From Paragonimus skrjabini miyazakii (lineage: Eukaryota; Platyhelminthes; Trematoda; Plagiorchiida; Troglotrematidae), in NCBI GenBank assembly GCA_014338405.1, contig JTDE01021564.1, positions 1 to 64,000 of the forward strand: a stretch of 64,000 bases of DNA, read 5' to 3'. Position 1 is the stretch's first letter; every line of letters begins with the position of its first letter. The notes beneath the pieces were generated by a model. The model made no database searches, was not told the origin of the DNA, and saw only the letters and a list, made by a program, of their open reading frames with translations. The translations under genes were made by a program, and so were the position numbers. Positions 34,107-47,923 of the stretch are shown one piece after another.

Positions 34107-34318
34107 TTAAGCTGAGTTGAAAGCTGTGTACAGATGCGGTATCACAGGAATCCCAGCAACAGGAGGTTTCATCTTATATATGTAAACACATTGCGGTGAG
34201 GTTCGAGGGAAAGTGTGGTTATGTGACGAAGTATCCCGTTCTACTGATAAAAATGCTAAAATATTTAATGCTTGTTCTGCCTGGCCACTAAGCTGCGAAA
34301 GATGTGAGATGTGCACAT
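34107..34318 (-). CDS. Candidate exon, unknown protein
   Basis: Minus-strand acceptor GCCGCATTTAG opens 69 codons to a stop, with smooth codon use: HISHLSQLSGQAEQALNIL, ERDTSSHNHTFPRTSPQC, KMKPPVAGIPVIPHLYTA. An inner donor could link it to the exon at 33869 instead. It lies only 77 nt from the start codon of the plus-strand gene at 34395. Confidence 0.42.
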
Positions 34319-34394
34319 CTAAATGCGGCTAATCCCTTTAATTCCTATAGTATACAACTCTATCTATACATCTTTCCGGGTAAAAAAATTTTGT

Positions 34395-34726
34395 ATGGCT
34401 GAATTTGAACTCAATGATGATAATGCACTTCACGAATTGCCCTACCAGCTGAACACAGCAATTAATCAACAGACTTATAAAGTAAGGTATGAGAATGTAA
34501 TGTTGTAAACAAAGTCCATACAAATTTGCAGTTAATTACCTGGCATCATTCTGCACACCTTCTTCACCTATACGATGCCCGTTTACATACAATCAACCTG
34601 ATAAGGAGTTTAAAATTTCAGTTTGCTTATGCGGTAGTAAAGCACATAAAAATGAACCGAAATAAAGCAGTTCAAAGGATATGGAGAGTAGAAGAGAATG
34701 TACTTAGTACTGGATGTGCATGGTGA
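34395..34726 (+). CDS. Complete two-exon 63-residue protein
   Basis: Exon 1 (34395-34481) starts MAEFELNDDNALHELPYQL and ends at a GTAAGG donor in phase 0. After a 140-nt intron (acceptor TTTAAAATTTCAG) exon 2 (34622-34726) reads FAYAVVKHIKMNRNKAVQRI and ends ENVLSTGCAW, stop. AATAAA follows at 34854-34859. Start, donor, acceptor, stop and poly(A) signal all agree. The N-terminal third is acidic and the middle is strongly basic; there is no signal peptide or membrane segment, so it is probably intracellular. I do not recognise a family. Confidence 0.75.
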
Positions 34727-34853
34727 TAGCCGGATTGAGCTATTACATTGACCGAAGCCAAAGGACACATGCACACATACGTCAGTGCAAGTGGTTTGGT
34801 CTGCAGTGTTTGTGGTTTCACCCATCCAATCAGTATTCAATATAATCGTAGGA

Positions 34854-34859
34854 AATAAA
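34854..34859 (+). terminator. Poly(A) signal of the 63-residue gene
   Basis: AATAAA, 128 nt after the stop codon. Confidence 0.6.
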
Positions 34860-34869
34860 ACTGAAATAC

Positions 34870-37800
34870 GCGTGAGTAAGCCGGTCTTTGTAGCTTAGTC
34901 AATCAATGTTGACTATTCACCTGGTAGATTAAAATGACAGTGTTGTTCCTAGTTCTTGAAAGCAAAGTATGGGATACTCATCAGTGAAAAGATCCAAGTA
35001 AGGAATACAATTAGATATCAAAAGCCAACAAGATACACGACGTGACATATGAGTGGAACTGAATTGTGGGAATAAATTGTAGAACAATTTGTATGGGATA
35101 GAAAGTATGAACAAATCTAAACTTCTGACAAAATTCAACCAAAACAGTGAAGATATGATAAACCGATCAGAATTAAGGAGTTAAATATCCGGCCAGTCAT
35201 CCAACTTCCTTCACTGAAGGCCACTGACTTACTCATTTACCTGGGATTTCTTCTTACTAAGAATGCAGTATATGTGCTCAAGTTATCTTATCTTCGCTTA
35301 ACATGCTTGCTGTCACATGGTCAACGACTATCGTGATGATGCTGATAACTCATCAGTGACTGACGGCAGGCACTTTCGTGGTTGCGTTTATTACACTGGT
35401 CGACGTCTATATATACGTGTATATGTATAACCATCTCTTTGGGTTAAAAATCTTGTACCTTATTGGTGATATGAAGCCTTTCATTAGAACATGACAGCAC
35501 TTATATGTTTCACTTCTCTTCTGCAGGACAGCCAACGTTGCTTCGGTGGTGAATTGTGTTTTCTTAAAGTCACTATGTACTACTGGATTAAAACTAGCTA
35601 GTATTCAATACAACAAGCTGAGGATGAACTGAAAACAGGGTGTCAACTGAGTTGTACAAAGTAACCCATGGTTACCAGTTCATGGTCGAATCAACATGCG
35701 CCATGGGGGTGATCATCTCCTAGAGAACATTTTCCAAATCACACCTCCGGGACTACTGAGCGTATCCCTGAAATGAAGTGATGAGATTTGAATGCAGTGG
35801 ATGTACTTCATATGAAGCAGGAAACGGAGCTAGCAAAAGGTGCGCAGACTACACAACACAGGTTTACCAAGCTTATGAGGTATTCCCTAACTATGATAAG
35901 AACGTGGCTACCATCTATTCATGATAATCCTGAAATTGCATACAAAAGCATTGTACGATTGGTGAGGAAATGCCGCTGAATTGGAGGGTTGATTTGGTCG
36001 TTGACTGAAGTAAATCACATGAATCTTAGCACAACATAAACTACCGACTTGAAGGCAACACTGCGTCTGGGGTCACGTGGGTCATTGTTTATATATGACA
36101 ACGATGATTATTCAACAGCAGCTCATTTACGCTGCTGAAAGGTATGACGGAGTTCCCAGTTGAGTTGTGAATCAGCCTTCATTTTAAGACTTAACGTTTT
36201 CAGTAGTATGACTAATTTTTTAGGTAAGAGAAACCGTAGTTGTGAAAAATATTGAACTTAGGACGAACTCAAATTAGTCACAGGAAGTGCCGTGTATGTG
36301 TTTGTTGTTCATGTCAGTGTTTTGCGTTAAACCGACGCTCCCTTCTAAGTCTCTAGTTTTATAAAATGATGATATTCATCACTTTCTGATTAAACAATCC
36401 TAATTCTTAGTTTATTTCATGACTACCTGTAACTCGTTATGTATAGTTCTTACATAGCTTCAGGTCTGCTTATGACTAAGTGCTGTACGATTTTTCAGTC
36501 GACCTACCGTAGCCACTGCTGTGCGTGAACAACCTTGAGGCACTGCCCATGTCTCATACAATGCATTTGTACGCCGAAATGTCTTGCTGCTATACCCTCA
36601 ATTGTAGTCCCCAACTATAGGTAGGTTGCAAGAAAACACCATTTTGCCCAGAACCGCTTTATGGAAACAACTATTGGTGGGCAACAGAAGTAATGGCAAC
36701 CTAACAAGTTTCAATGGATGGAAACACATTTGGATTGCAGCGTGCAAAATAAGCAACCAGATTAATTTATTTAGATAGGCTTTTAACGGCACTATTTGGT
36801 AATACAATAGTTTTGCACTTTATGCATATCTAAACTGTCCACGCTACATCTACGGAGTGTAAGCAAATCTGCGGCAACAAATATACCACAGTGCACGGCC
36901 CTTTATGTCGTGCCGAATGGTCCCACAGTTGTCACTTGCAACGTTACCGTTCAAAAAAATTATGGACACAACACTACATTACCCGAGCCCTACACTTTCT
37001 TGTACAAATATAAAATGTTGCATGGTGGTATGAACAGTTAGCTAATTAGGAAAATCACAAAAAGGTCTCACTGTTTTGCTTTAATACTCAAAAAATAATG
37101 ATGTGATCGATTTTTATAGCAGAATTTTGCAGAAAATCGGGAACCACTTTGATGTTCAATAGTTTCTGTGATTTAAACTTGTTGACACGTCTTTATCATA
37201 GGGTCTATAATTGACGTTAACAGGAAGGTTAGTGTCTTCATTTGTAGCTGTCGGATAATTTGAGACTTACTCAGAAGCAAATATGATTTAGTGTTTATAC
37301 ACGATAGTTCAGTTATGCCCGATGTGAGGTCACTGGTAAGATAGTCAACATGGTTACTTCGAGAAAGTTTAGTCGGTCGTGGCAAGGATGTGCACCACTG
37401 ACGAGGTGTATTAAGAACATAATCTTATTTACTGCTTCTTGTCAATGGGAGTTTCTTGAAACTTCCAAAAGATTGCTAATAGTGCAAGCAGTTTTAAGTT
37501 ATGTTTAATTTTTTTAACCAAAATACTCTACTACTTAACAATGAACTATTCATATGGACCTCTGATGTTTTATGGTTTGTTTATACAAATGTTTTTTACT
37601 TTTTCTACAAGTCTGACCTACGAAAATTGGCGTTCTTACTCTTTGGCTTTGATGTCGTTCTGATGGTAATTTTACGTGATCATTTATTAATATAGTGCAA
37701 ATGTTCTTGTAAACTCGCAATGTTAGCATTCCTATTGCCAGCCCTAACATCGTACGGCAATGCCTCCGCGACCGAAATAAATCTGAAAAACGGTCATTTT

Positions 37801-38330
37801 CACTGTTCCGTTTATGTGGCTTAGGTTGTATTTGTGCTTCACAAAAATTTACCGATAAGCAACATTTTTGTAGCACGTACACGTGTGTGTTCTTGCCGTT
37901 TACCATGGTAGATGTTATCTACTTTCAAGGGGTAACCATTCGTCCGAATGTCTCTCCATGCCTTACTTACATACTTCCATTCACCTGGTAACCGGAAGAC
38001 GCATGCACACATGCGCATACAGAAGATATACTGACCTGCTTTTAAGTGTCCCTTGTCTTGACCTGGTTAGACTGGCCAAAGACGTCGCTCCATCGTTGTA
38101 CCACTAGCATAACCTGGTGACCAAATGGAGGTTCTCCGAACGCTTTCGACCAACATGCGAACAAACATTCAAAAAGCCGTGTTTTGCACGCAAAAATTGT
38201 GAAGGTAAAAAACATGTGAGAGAAAACAATTTGACATTAAGTGGAAATGAATGAATGGGCCGTTCTAAATAAACGGGGACATATTTGTTTATCAGCCAAC
38301 CTGATGGATATTCGGAAAACATCCACATCA
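34870..38330. other. Little support for genes
   Basis: At 36226 an acceptor (GACTAATTTTTTAG) opens 17 codons (VRETVVVKNIELRTNSN, stop), too short alone. Other frames lack splice signals. Confidence 0.35.
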
Positions 38331-38339
38331 AAAGATTCT

Positions 38340-38391
38340 TTAGGTTTGCGTCATATAAGGCTCCAATGATTGAACTTCTTTAACTGAGCAT
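38340..38391 (-). CDS. Short last-exon candidate
   Basis: The minus-strand acceptor (CTAACATCCTCGACTTCAG) is very strong. The frame reads CSVKEVQSLEPYMTQT and stops; other frames close sooner or are poorer. Confidence 0.3.
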
Positions 38392-38399
38392 CTGAAGTC

Positions 38400-41030
38400 G
38401 AGGATGTTAGAAGAAATGACTTCCAATCCGATCCAATGGAGTAACTGTCATCGTTGATCGGCTGTGTATTTTCTGGAGCAACAGCATATGGTGAATATCA
38501 ACAGTAACGGACTCCCGTGAGGTCCGACTTTGATATTTTTACGCAGAGTTTGTTGTTTGAATTTAGAAAGAAGAGTTTCGCGTTATGAGTTTCAGCTCTT
38601 CATGCTGTTTTACCTCGAAAATCGGTGTCAACGGTTAACGTATTATCGTCGATAATAACGAAGTTCATTTGGTAATTTCACACCAGGCTAGAAATCTACA
38701 TTAAGAAGGTATTATCAACTAGTAATCTGGCAGATATGACAATTTATGAGATGTAACCGCGAAAAATCTGGACCTCGTTTGGATTCGAGCCAGGAGCAAA
38801 AACAACACACTCAGATGTGGCAGCTGAGCTACGAAGTCACACTGGAAACACAGAGATTCCAAACGTGGTGTGAGTTACTCACTAATGAGCTCATCGGTGA
38901 AGTTTGTGGATTCCAGTTTGAATTGATAGGAAAATCTTGCTCAAGCAGTCGATCTTCTAGATTATTTGGTGGATTTCGTATATCACAGTGTGATGGGTGG
39001 ATAATTGAGTCCAGATGCGTATTCGGTGTAGTTTCGTAAATCAAATGATAAAACACTGGTCACTCCTTGGGTATATTGTCTTGGCCTGTGGTTCAAATCA
39101 AGCCGAAATCCAGACTTTTTGCAATTGCATCTCCTCTAATCTAAGAGATGAATTTTGCTTCATGCCAGTTCTGTGCATGGTTCTCATTAGGTAATTCCCA
39201 TGCTGCTCACTGTCACCACCAAGAAAGCATTAGCCCAATTCAATGACTACTAACAGGTTCGTTCACCGCTGGGTTGAGAATGAAGTCTCTCATTATTAGG
39301 CCTTGTAAACCAGTTTGTATGATAAACCTTTGCCCACAACATAGCTTGAATATACATATAAATAAAAGCGACCACTTTGAAATTGGTTTATTTTTCTGTC
39401 AAGTTTCCTTATCAAAGACCATTCTTTTACAAACAGTTTTTCTTTGAAATTTATAAATCCTTTGTAAATTGTATGCGGCGTTTATCTGAGATTCAGTTGA
39501 GTCCGTAGGTTGGCACAGGTGGAAACAACACTTGAAGTAAATATTTGCTTCAAGAGTCTAAAATGTTATACGTTAGGATGACAAATAATGGGTGTTTATT
39601 AACCAAATTCTCCGGAATTTCATAGCCGGCTTTTTGGATCGTTTCACTTATCAGGCGTGCATTTTCGGTACACCTCGACTGTCATTTGTAAAACCTCCCT
39701 TTGAGTCCAATACATCCAGCACCCTTCATCACGGGTTTCTTTATTATTGCTGTTTGGGTATGCTCTATTTACATCTAAAAAAACTTATGTATTCCACTGT
39801 CATCAGTATCGTTAATAACGATCATATTCCATGTCTAATACTGAAACTCTGATCCAGATCAAGAAGAAGAAACTAAGGTGAAGATCCAAGATCAAAATGT
39901 CGGTGACTAACTCTAGAGCATCTAAATCTGATAACTTAGCAACTAAGTCATGAGCGAGAATAAAGCAAAAACCTTGTAACCTTCTTTATTCGGATACCTA
40001 ATTTTTCTTACTTTCGTGATAACTGAGTCAAACAGCAGCAGAACCTTTAAGGTAGTTTCTCCCTAAAATTATCTAGCTGCAAATTGTATAGCCGCAATGC
40101 TTATGGCCTTGGACAGCGTAATGATAGCTATTTTTCTCGTCTTTTCCAAGCTACCCGTTGACTGATTCACGCAATAACTCTCTCTGATGCGAGGTCTTTT
40201 AGGTATACTCAAGGTTGCATGCGGTTAGTTAGTGTTGTCAGCGTATGACCTCACCACATAAACCTCTGCATTTTTAAGGGTTGAAGTCGTTTGACAAAAT
40301 CAATAACATGCGCTTGTGAGCGTATGAATGTTCACTTATGAACCACTTCGTATTGATGTTGGATGTTAAACTTTGGGTTCCATACTCAAGAAGTGTGCGC
40401 ATGCATAAAGTTGATAGGAAAATAGGTTCGGTTGCTAAGTTCTTCACTTCAAATGGCAAATTTCAAGACATTCATTGGCATGCAATCGGTTAAAAAAGAC
40501 CACCAAGTGTGGCATTACATCAGGAAGTCGAAATCAGGTCTACCTTACAATATCAATAACTCCTACGTGGACGTTGGTTAAAGTCCCTGATCAATCCCAA
40601 TGGCAGGTTTGGTGGTCGACTAAAATGAATCAGAGTTCATAAATTGCAATTCATAAATCAGCTGCTTTCATCATCCTTTTCTTAATAAATAAACTGAGCT
40701 GAAAGGTGAAGTTGATTGAGAACACTTATTGGAAATGGTCAGAAGCTCAGTCCGCCTCAGGTTTATGGATGGTTTATAAAATTATGTTAATCTAACCGGT
40801 ATGCGTAAATTGGTTGGGATTCACCGAAAAAGCTCAACCGATTTCGTGGTCGTTGCTACTCATCAGGAATGCACACAGGTTGAACCTGGAACATACAGTT
40901 GGCTAAGTAGCAAATGCAGACTTTCAAACTATTAACTCGGTCGCAACGATGAGCAGACTAAACCTCCACAGATGTCCTTCAAGTGACCTTGACCACCTTC
41001 ACTGTTCTATGGGCTATAATAAATTCGAGA
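38400..41030. other. No supported gene
   Basis: Frames at 38746-39039 (and its shadow on the other strand) and 39592-39852 lack splice or homology support. Confidence 0.35.
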
Positions 41031-41037
41031 AGAACAG

Positions 41038-41222
41038 CAAAAATTAACTCGCAATTCATTTAATGCTTTCCCATTCTACGGTTGCAAGTTATATAACACA
41101 CTGTATGGTCAGGGTTCACCAAGTAAGCATACCTGTTAAACACCAACAGTTATGAGACCGGAGACACGTTTTCAGTTACTTCTGGTCATAAAATACCCTA
41201 TTTGAACCATCGTATGCTTTAG
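41038..41222 (+). CDS. Two phase-linked exons, unknown protein
   Basis: The frame is open from 41017; exon 1 (41038-41122, donor GTAAGC) reads QKLTRNSFNAFPFYGC and KLYNTLYGQGSP. After a 53-nt intron (acceptor ACACGTTTTCAG) exon 2 (41176-41222) completes the split codon and reads TSGHKIPYLNHRML before a stop. Codon use is smooth. The first acceptor is weak (purine-rich), so exon 1 may start differently. No family recognised. Confidence 0.42.
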
Positions 41223-41229
41223 TCAGCTT

Positions 41230-42310
41230 CGTGAACATACATATTGTTTTATGTTCACTTGACGCCGTTCCTATTTTTCACGCTTTCTATTTACGTAAAC
41301 TTCCCCTACCTTTGATTGTAATATACACAAATCTGTCATTTCGGATGCGGTAAAAATTCATTAATGACTATCATTCGTGAACAGGGTGATGATCACTTTG
41401 AGGGTGTGTGAAGAATGGCCATAATTTTCATAAGGTGTACCATCTAAAACGAAATGGGGGATAACAGTTTTATTTTAGTTTTTATATAGACCGATTATCC
41501 CTAGTGACCACTTGGTTTCCAAGAGGCTGTGGAAGTCCTGATTGAAACGTTTGTGTCAGCCTGCTTACAGCAAAAATTAAAAAATGATCACTCTATGAAT
41601 CAAGTTCGCGTAATTCTACAAAGCGTTTAAGTGAAGCCTGACAGCTGTTATCACACTCCCTCTCATCGTTATGACTGATTGTTCATCCGTTTATTTTCAA
41701 AGAGGTCACGAAAACTAAAGTTTGTTTACCCCTTCAGCTTAACGCAAAACACTGGACTGTTCGATACTGTCATCTGTAGCAGAGAACTGTACGTCGGTAA
41801 ACTTTTGTTTCTATCTGCCACAAACCACTCATGTAGTTTGTTATATTCAGAAGCTGAGTTTTCATTCCATCTAGCCCATATAGATCTTGCTGTTTGTTTA
41901 TGCAAATTTGACCGAACCACACCTGTATTTTGTTTTGTGCAAGATATCGCTTCTTGAGTTCAGTTCAGTTTTGTAGAACTATAATCTATTCACTCTGTAG
42001 TAAAGCTAGCATCCATCACTACAGGGTGGTACACTGAAAACTAATCGAAATTTTCCGGCTCACTTGCAAAATCTTTCAGCTTAGTGTTTCGCTTTGAGAG
42101 TTGGTGGTATTTCCGGGTCTAATGGTTATCTTTCACCATCAAATCTGACGTGAGTCAACCTACAGGACAACTACTGGTTTGACTTGCTAACTGGAACTGT
42201 GGTCGTGTGCAGCAGCGACAGATAGTCGCTATAAGGTGGCTGTGGATGATAAACACTTGGGAACTGCAGGTAATAGCGAACTGATCCCAATAGAACAGGA
42301 GGGTGTCTTT
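41230..42310. other. No supported gene
   Basis: A 92-codon frame at 41679-41957 has no splice signals in frame. Confidence 0.35.
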
Positions 42311-42320
42311 GATAGGTGGA

Positions 42321-42446
42321 ATGAGTGGGTTGAAACAGTCGCTTAAGGGAGATGAGCATCTACGGAATGAGGAACTGCAGGAAGGTATTGTCACAGCCAG
42401 TGAATGTGTGTTTCATCTAAAGTCAAACAATGAACTTCCAGTTCAA
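42321..42446 (+). CDS. Possible first coding exon
   Basis: ATG at 42321 opens MSGLKQSLKGDEHLRNEELQ and EGIVTASECVFHLKSNNEL, 42 codons to a perfect GTGAGT donor in phase 0. Charged, helix-prone. The opposite strand is open too, and no downstream exon was linked. Confidence 0.33.
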
Positions 42447-45400
42447 GTGAGTGCCTTCGAGCCCACATCATCGTTCTTTCTTAGATCATCAAATGCGAAC
42501 TGGACAGGACCGGTATTACAATGAATAAAACCTGCAGTTTATAACATGAGATTTGCTGCCTCGAATTGGGTTCACTTAATCTATGCCGTATGATAATGTT
42601 GGCCCCGACGAACAGTCGTTTTGCGAATTAACGTTACGAGACATCCCACAAATGCTATTTGAAAACAAGGCGGTCACATCTGATTAAACTTGGCAGTTTG
42701 AGATGAACAACTTAGTTCACCTACATGAATACTATCAAATCACGCTTATGTTGTAATTAGCTGTTGGAGTGAACGCATGCCGCCCAAACTTTACCGTATA
42801 ACGTTACGGTTTTTATACGAATGAAAATATGACTTTTCTTACGTATACACAAAGCATTCTCAGCAAACGATTCTTAAACTTCTACTAGATGATTTCAACC
42901 TTAATTGAAGGTAGCGTCCTTTGAAGGAATTTTTTTGTTTTTTTTGTTCTCCAGACTGATGCGTACGTTGTTGGTCATAAGTTTTTTCTCAAAACTTCCC
43001 TAATGTCGCAAACAAGCTAAGATAATCATATAAAAATCAAGTGTGCGTTCCTAAGTAAACTGGCACTGGCACGTGTGTGTACCATAACGCCTGCATGCTA
43101 GATAATTAAATTGCTTTTACTCGAAAAGGTCCGTCACAAACGATCTGGTCTTTCATTCGACCAGGTTTGAACACACGTTAGAATCGCCAACTCAGTAGGT
43201 CAGACAACGTACGACGTGTGTGCTTGTGTATGGCAATGTCACGGTTGATGAGCCATGCATCTACCGATGGGTTTGCCTTCTCTTTTGATACTTAGTCGAA
43301 CTGGCATATATGCTTTAACCAATTTCAACTGCTTAGACGGATGTGCGCATAAATAAAGAGTAAGCCAAAGCAGTTTATGTAAATATTTAACCGTTGATCT
43401 GGAGACCGGGGTGAGCGCAACTACCTAATTGATTGATTACCGGGTTGATTGATCAGGTAGCTAATCGTTTGCTGCGTATCGACTTGAAAAAAGCTAATAA
43501 GATTACAAACGGATGCATAGACTTATGGAAAAACAGGGAGAGTAAAATGGAAGGTAAGACAGACAGAAGATACAGCCTCTCCAGTTTTTCCCAGTACGTG
43601 TGTCTTATCAACCAAAATTAAAACTAACAGTCTCCTGTCAACCCATATAAGGTGGACAGTGGTTAACTGTCTATTAGTAAGTAACCCGTCAGGCTGCCGC
43701 TGGTCGGATCGGACATAGGCCAATTTACACAGGCTAGAGACATGGAACGTACCATCGGACACTAGAACCGTGATAGTGACTGGAACACATTTTGGCATGC
43801 ACACTAGCATACTGTGATGCCGCCTGGTTAGGATCCTCGGGGAAGTAATCCAGTGTTTCAGTCGTTTTTTTTAGGTTGTAGTCACCTTTTTTGACAAATT
43901 CTCACCACTTTTAACAGGGGGCTATCCCGTAAGTAAAGATTTTGCATAGTATCAACTCTGACATACACGTACATGTAACGTGATCACCTGGGCTGCCTTA
44001 TCATCAACGTACATTATTTTTGAGCTCCAGAGCAAAAGCATGTGTGAATCAACCGGTTGAACATGAAGTGCACTCTTTTGTCAAGCAGCCCACCGTGATA
44101 GTCATTGTTGGTTAAAAGTTCGACGTAAATTTAAACGAAAAATTACCAAAGGAAAAGGTGATCACGGGACAAACCTATCAATGAAAGCCAAGTTATGATG
44201 ATAAACTTCGTAACATTTTTCGTAATGAGAATGGATGAGAAAATTAATCGAGTTAGGTAGTTGCATATATGTTGACGAGCGCCACTAATATCCAGTGCTC
44301 TGGATGCTGTTTTAAGCTTCTATTTGGTTTTTAAGATTAGTTGGCTTATCATACCTTGAGTTAACTTGATAAATTCTCCAAGTCTCTAGCTTGTTTGGTT
44401 GCTAATAATGTAATGCTCACCAACAATCCAAATTTCGGAGCATTTAAGATGGGAAAATTGTGACCTATTCTCTGAACTCGTTCATGCAAATACGAATTAA
44501 AGCTTATCTCTCATTGGTAACGACATTAGAAATGAGATAATGATGTGCGGTTGGCAAGACGGATAGAAGCGGTACACTTTAGTCTTGAAATTATGACTGA
44601 GTATAAATTACCTGAGTGTAATCCTGAGTTCACAGGTAGAAAAGGTTTACCAACCAACCGTATAGCCCTTTGTCTGTTTGACTGACTCATGATCATCATT
44701 TCGTTAAGTTATCGATCATTTTACGTTTCGTTATAAAGACTCGACTATTTGAATAATGAAGAGATTTTCCGTGGATGAAAACACCTGATTTATAAAGTCA
44801 AAGTTTATCAGACTGGTGAAACGTCTACGGTTATGCAATCCAGGAATTATATAATTGCAAAATGGTTTTATTTATCTATCTCCGACCTTCTTATATCCTG
44901 GTTTTGATTTCTTAAACGAACCTTTAGAAATATTTATTTAGTCGTATAGTTACGGTTATTCATCTGTTTTGCAAATGCTGGGACAAATATATGGACCGAC
45001 GTTAGCTTTGACTGGTGTAATACTACCAGTTCTAAGTATGACCTGATGAATATCAACTTACGAACCCTCTAACTTTTTCTGAACACGATAAATCAAATAA
45101 ATTGCTCACAATCGTTGTAAATAAATAAACTCAAAGCCAATGCTGACTTTCAAGATTTTTAGCTTCATCGACCGATTGGGTTACTCAGTTGATTAGAGGT
45201 ACTGTCAAGCTTGATAAACTTGTTTCTAACAGACGGTAAACACTGGGTTTGGTACCCTACGACTCAGACAATCTAGAAATAGTTACCGGTCATTGTCTGC
45301 CTACAAAACGTTAAAAGCGTTTGTAGTTCCTATGTTTTTCGGACAGCAAAACCGGCTAGTGATTGATCGTCCCCCTGTGTGAGGATGTCTGTCAATAATG

Positions 45401-47284
45401 AAGGTGAATTTAACTTACGGGAAGTCACCGAAGACTGTGATTGATCATGTTTATCATTCTCATCCTCATCATTTCAGACAGTGACTCAAACCGATGGTTA
45501 ATGGCCCAACAGCCGCAAACAGGATGAACAATCTCAAGTGCCTATATATGATCTTGAGTACTCAATGTCAAGAATTTCACACCATGCAAAAACAAACGAG
45601 CTATAATTGAAAGCAAGACGTTTTTAGCAAACCTTTTTCACTGCCGCATGTCACTGAATGTATTCGCTCCACAGACTTCTCGTCCAGACACAAGCATCAT
45701 TCATACCACAGAACCCGATTAGCCGCCATGTCAATTAAATCGACAGTGTACGAGAAGCGAACCTCACCTACAGTGGTCAACCTTTGGTAAACGACCTCAT
45801 TTATGTACGCTAAATCACCATATATCCACTTTTCACTTTACGTTAATTGGTAGAGTATCGACAATGTCCTTTGTTGCAGAAGACCAGCTGGTGTCTTTAG
45901 TACTTGGCCCAACCAACTCTGCTCGCACAAACTAAAAGATTGAACAAAAGAATTCCCTTGATGGTCACTATTAGATATCTGCTTTCTTACCTCATCGCAA
46001 CTTACTCGCTAGCGTCACACGATGACAGCGATGCTGAAATACCTGAACACGGATCACGTGTTCTTTACTGTTTGGCCAAGTGACACGATACCTACGATCA
46101 TTTTGTATATGCGATATTTAAGCTTCAAACATTGTAGGCACTGGCTTCTACTTTATTCTTCATCTCTCCGTTGCCCCTAACACAATCGACTAAGCATACA
46201 GACCGGTTAGTAGCTTCTAAAACGTATTTGCCCAACGTTAATTCTATGTAATCCATGCAGCCTAGAGAAATAACTTCTTATTCTGAGGCTGAAAGGTACA
46301 TTTCAAAGTATTTGGTGAAACACCAAATATCATCCTTCTTAGGTTTATAACGTACTGTGCCAAACAATCATAGAATTTGATCCCTACGCGCGTTCCAAAA
46401 CACTACCTGTTATTACATAACGTCAGCCGACTCTCCAATCAGTGTAATACTGAGCAGTTTAGGTAAATGGTCTACTATGACCCTCAACGTTTGATTACTG
46501 CGATCACATTCACGTCCGGCGGTTTATTTAGCGGAATTACTACACGTTCATTGATGGCTGTCATTCTTCCTGTTGGTTTTCTCTTCTTTTCTGAGAGTAC
46601 GTAGTGTTGCATCCGTGAAATATGTTTATAAGGACTAACCAATACACTGATCTTCCCTGGTTGATCGTTTGTTTTGGACTTATTGTTGTGCACTCGTATT
46701 ATTGATACTCGATCCAGTGATACAGTCGATTTCCCAACAGATTTTCATACCATGGTACACGGTATCATGGTATATGGTTGTTGTTTTCGTTAGCACCAGA
46801 TTGTCCGTTTGGCCGCTCAGTCATGTTTAGCTATGAACGGAAGTACCTGGCCGTTGATTGGCTTGAATTATTGTCTGTCGGACTCAGCTATCAGGTGCTA
46901 TTACCATTACTCCCAGTATGTCCGCCTCATGAGCGGCATGTTAGTTAGTATTTCATTAATGAATGGATTCAACTTGAGCCTCATGTACACGGGTAAACTT
47001 CTCTCAGTAGACAAAGTTGTATTCAAATAGCATCAGTCCAAACTGTAGCTACCACAATCCTGTTGGTAGTGCACCGCACTGTCAGGGTTGCCGCTCTCCT
47101 GTATACAGTGTGTATGGGTGTCTTTTCGATCACAGCTCGTCGTCGTCAATTGCCACCCTTAACAGCATTTATCATATTAATGTGGATTACTGATGACTAT
47201 TCAACAGAAATCCATAATATTGTTCAGAAAGCTTACTTAACAAGAAAATTTTGACCGTTAATTTTAATACGCGGTTTACTGATT

Positions 47285-47337
47285 GTAGTAGTAGTAGTAG
47301 TAACTATAGTAGTAGTAACTAACTGTAGTAACTATAC
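47285..47337. repeat. GTA trinucleotide repeat
   Basis: Perfect (GTA)n followed by degenerate TAACTATAGTA units. Confidence 0.8.
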
Positions 47338-47905
47338 TTCCTATCGTGACGATTAGGTAACCTGCTCATCACTTGCGTGCGACAGTAGGTGAGAGTTTAA
47401 ATATGATACTTTAATCGTATTCAACATGACCTGAATGATGCAGTATGCAAAACAGTCATCTGTTGGAAGCGTGGTTGGAATTCTGTCGTCGGTTGTGACA
47501 AAGTATGTACTACTGATGAGCTCTAACAAGAGTGAGAGAGAGCAACTAATGCCTGTTATTTTTGTTGTCAAGTCTAAAAACTTCGAATTGACTTTGAAGT
47601 ATATCAATGTTAAGTACTGAAACCAATGCAAGTTGAACTTTGCTTTGCTCGCCTACAATTTTGACTGCAATTTTTGAAATCGATCGTATTATTTACAAAA
47701 TGCCCAGCATATTTACGGGTAAAGATTTATAAACTGAAATGCCACGATGTCTGAACAAGCCCATCGAACTGCCCTGATGCATAGAACCAACTGTTCCACT
47801 TTGTCTTCAAACGTTGACACTGGACAGTAGCGTTTTTAAACAGTTGTGTTATTATGACATTTGCATCATTCTCAATCGCTCCTCCATTTCAATACATACC
47901 TCCTT

Positions 47906-47923
47906 TCGCTCGTTCGTTCGTTC
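47906..47923. repeat. CGTT tetranucleotide repeat
   Basis: Four tandem TCGT units. Confidence 0.7.

Noticed and set aside
34890..34960. tRNA A-box-like sequence (GTAGCTTAGTCAAT) with partial similarity to 33900-33980
   Set aside because: Cannot be folded into a tRNA cloverleaf by eye and the B box is poor; perhaps a decayed SINE, but too weak to list.
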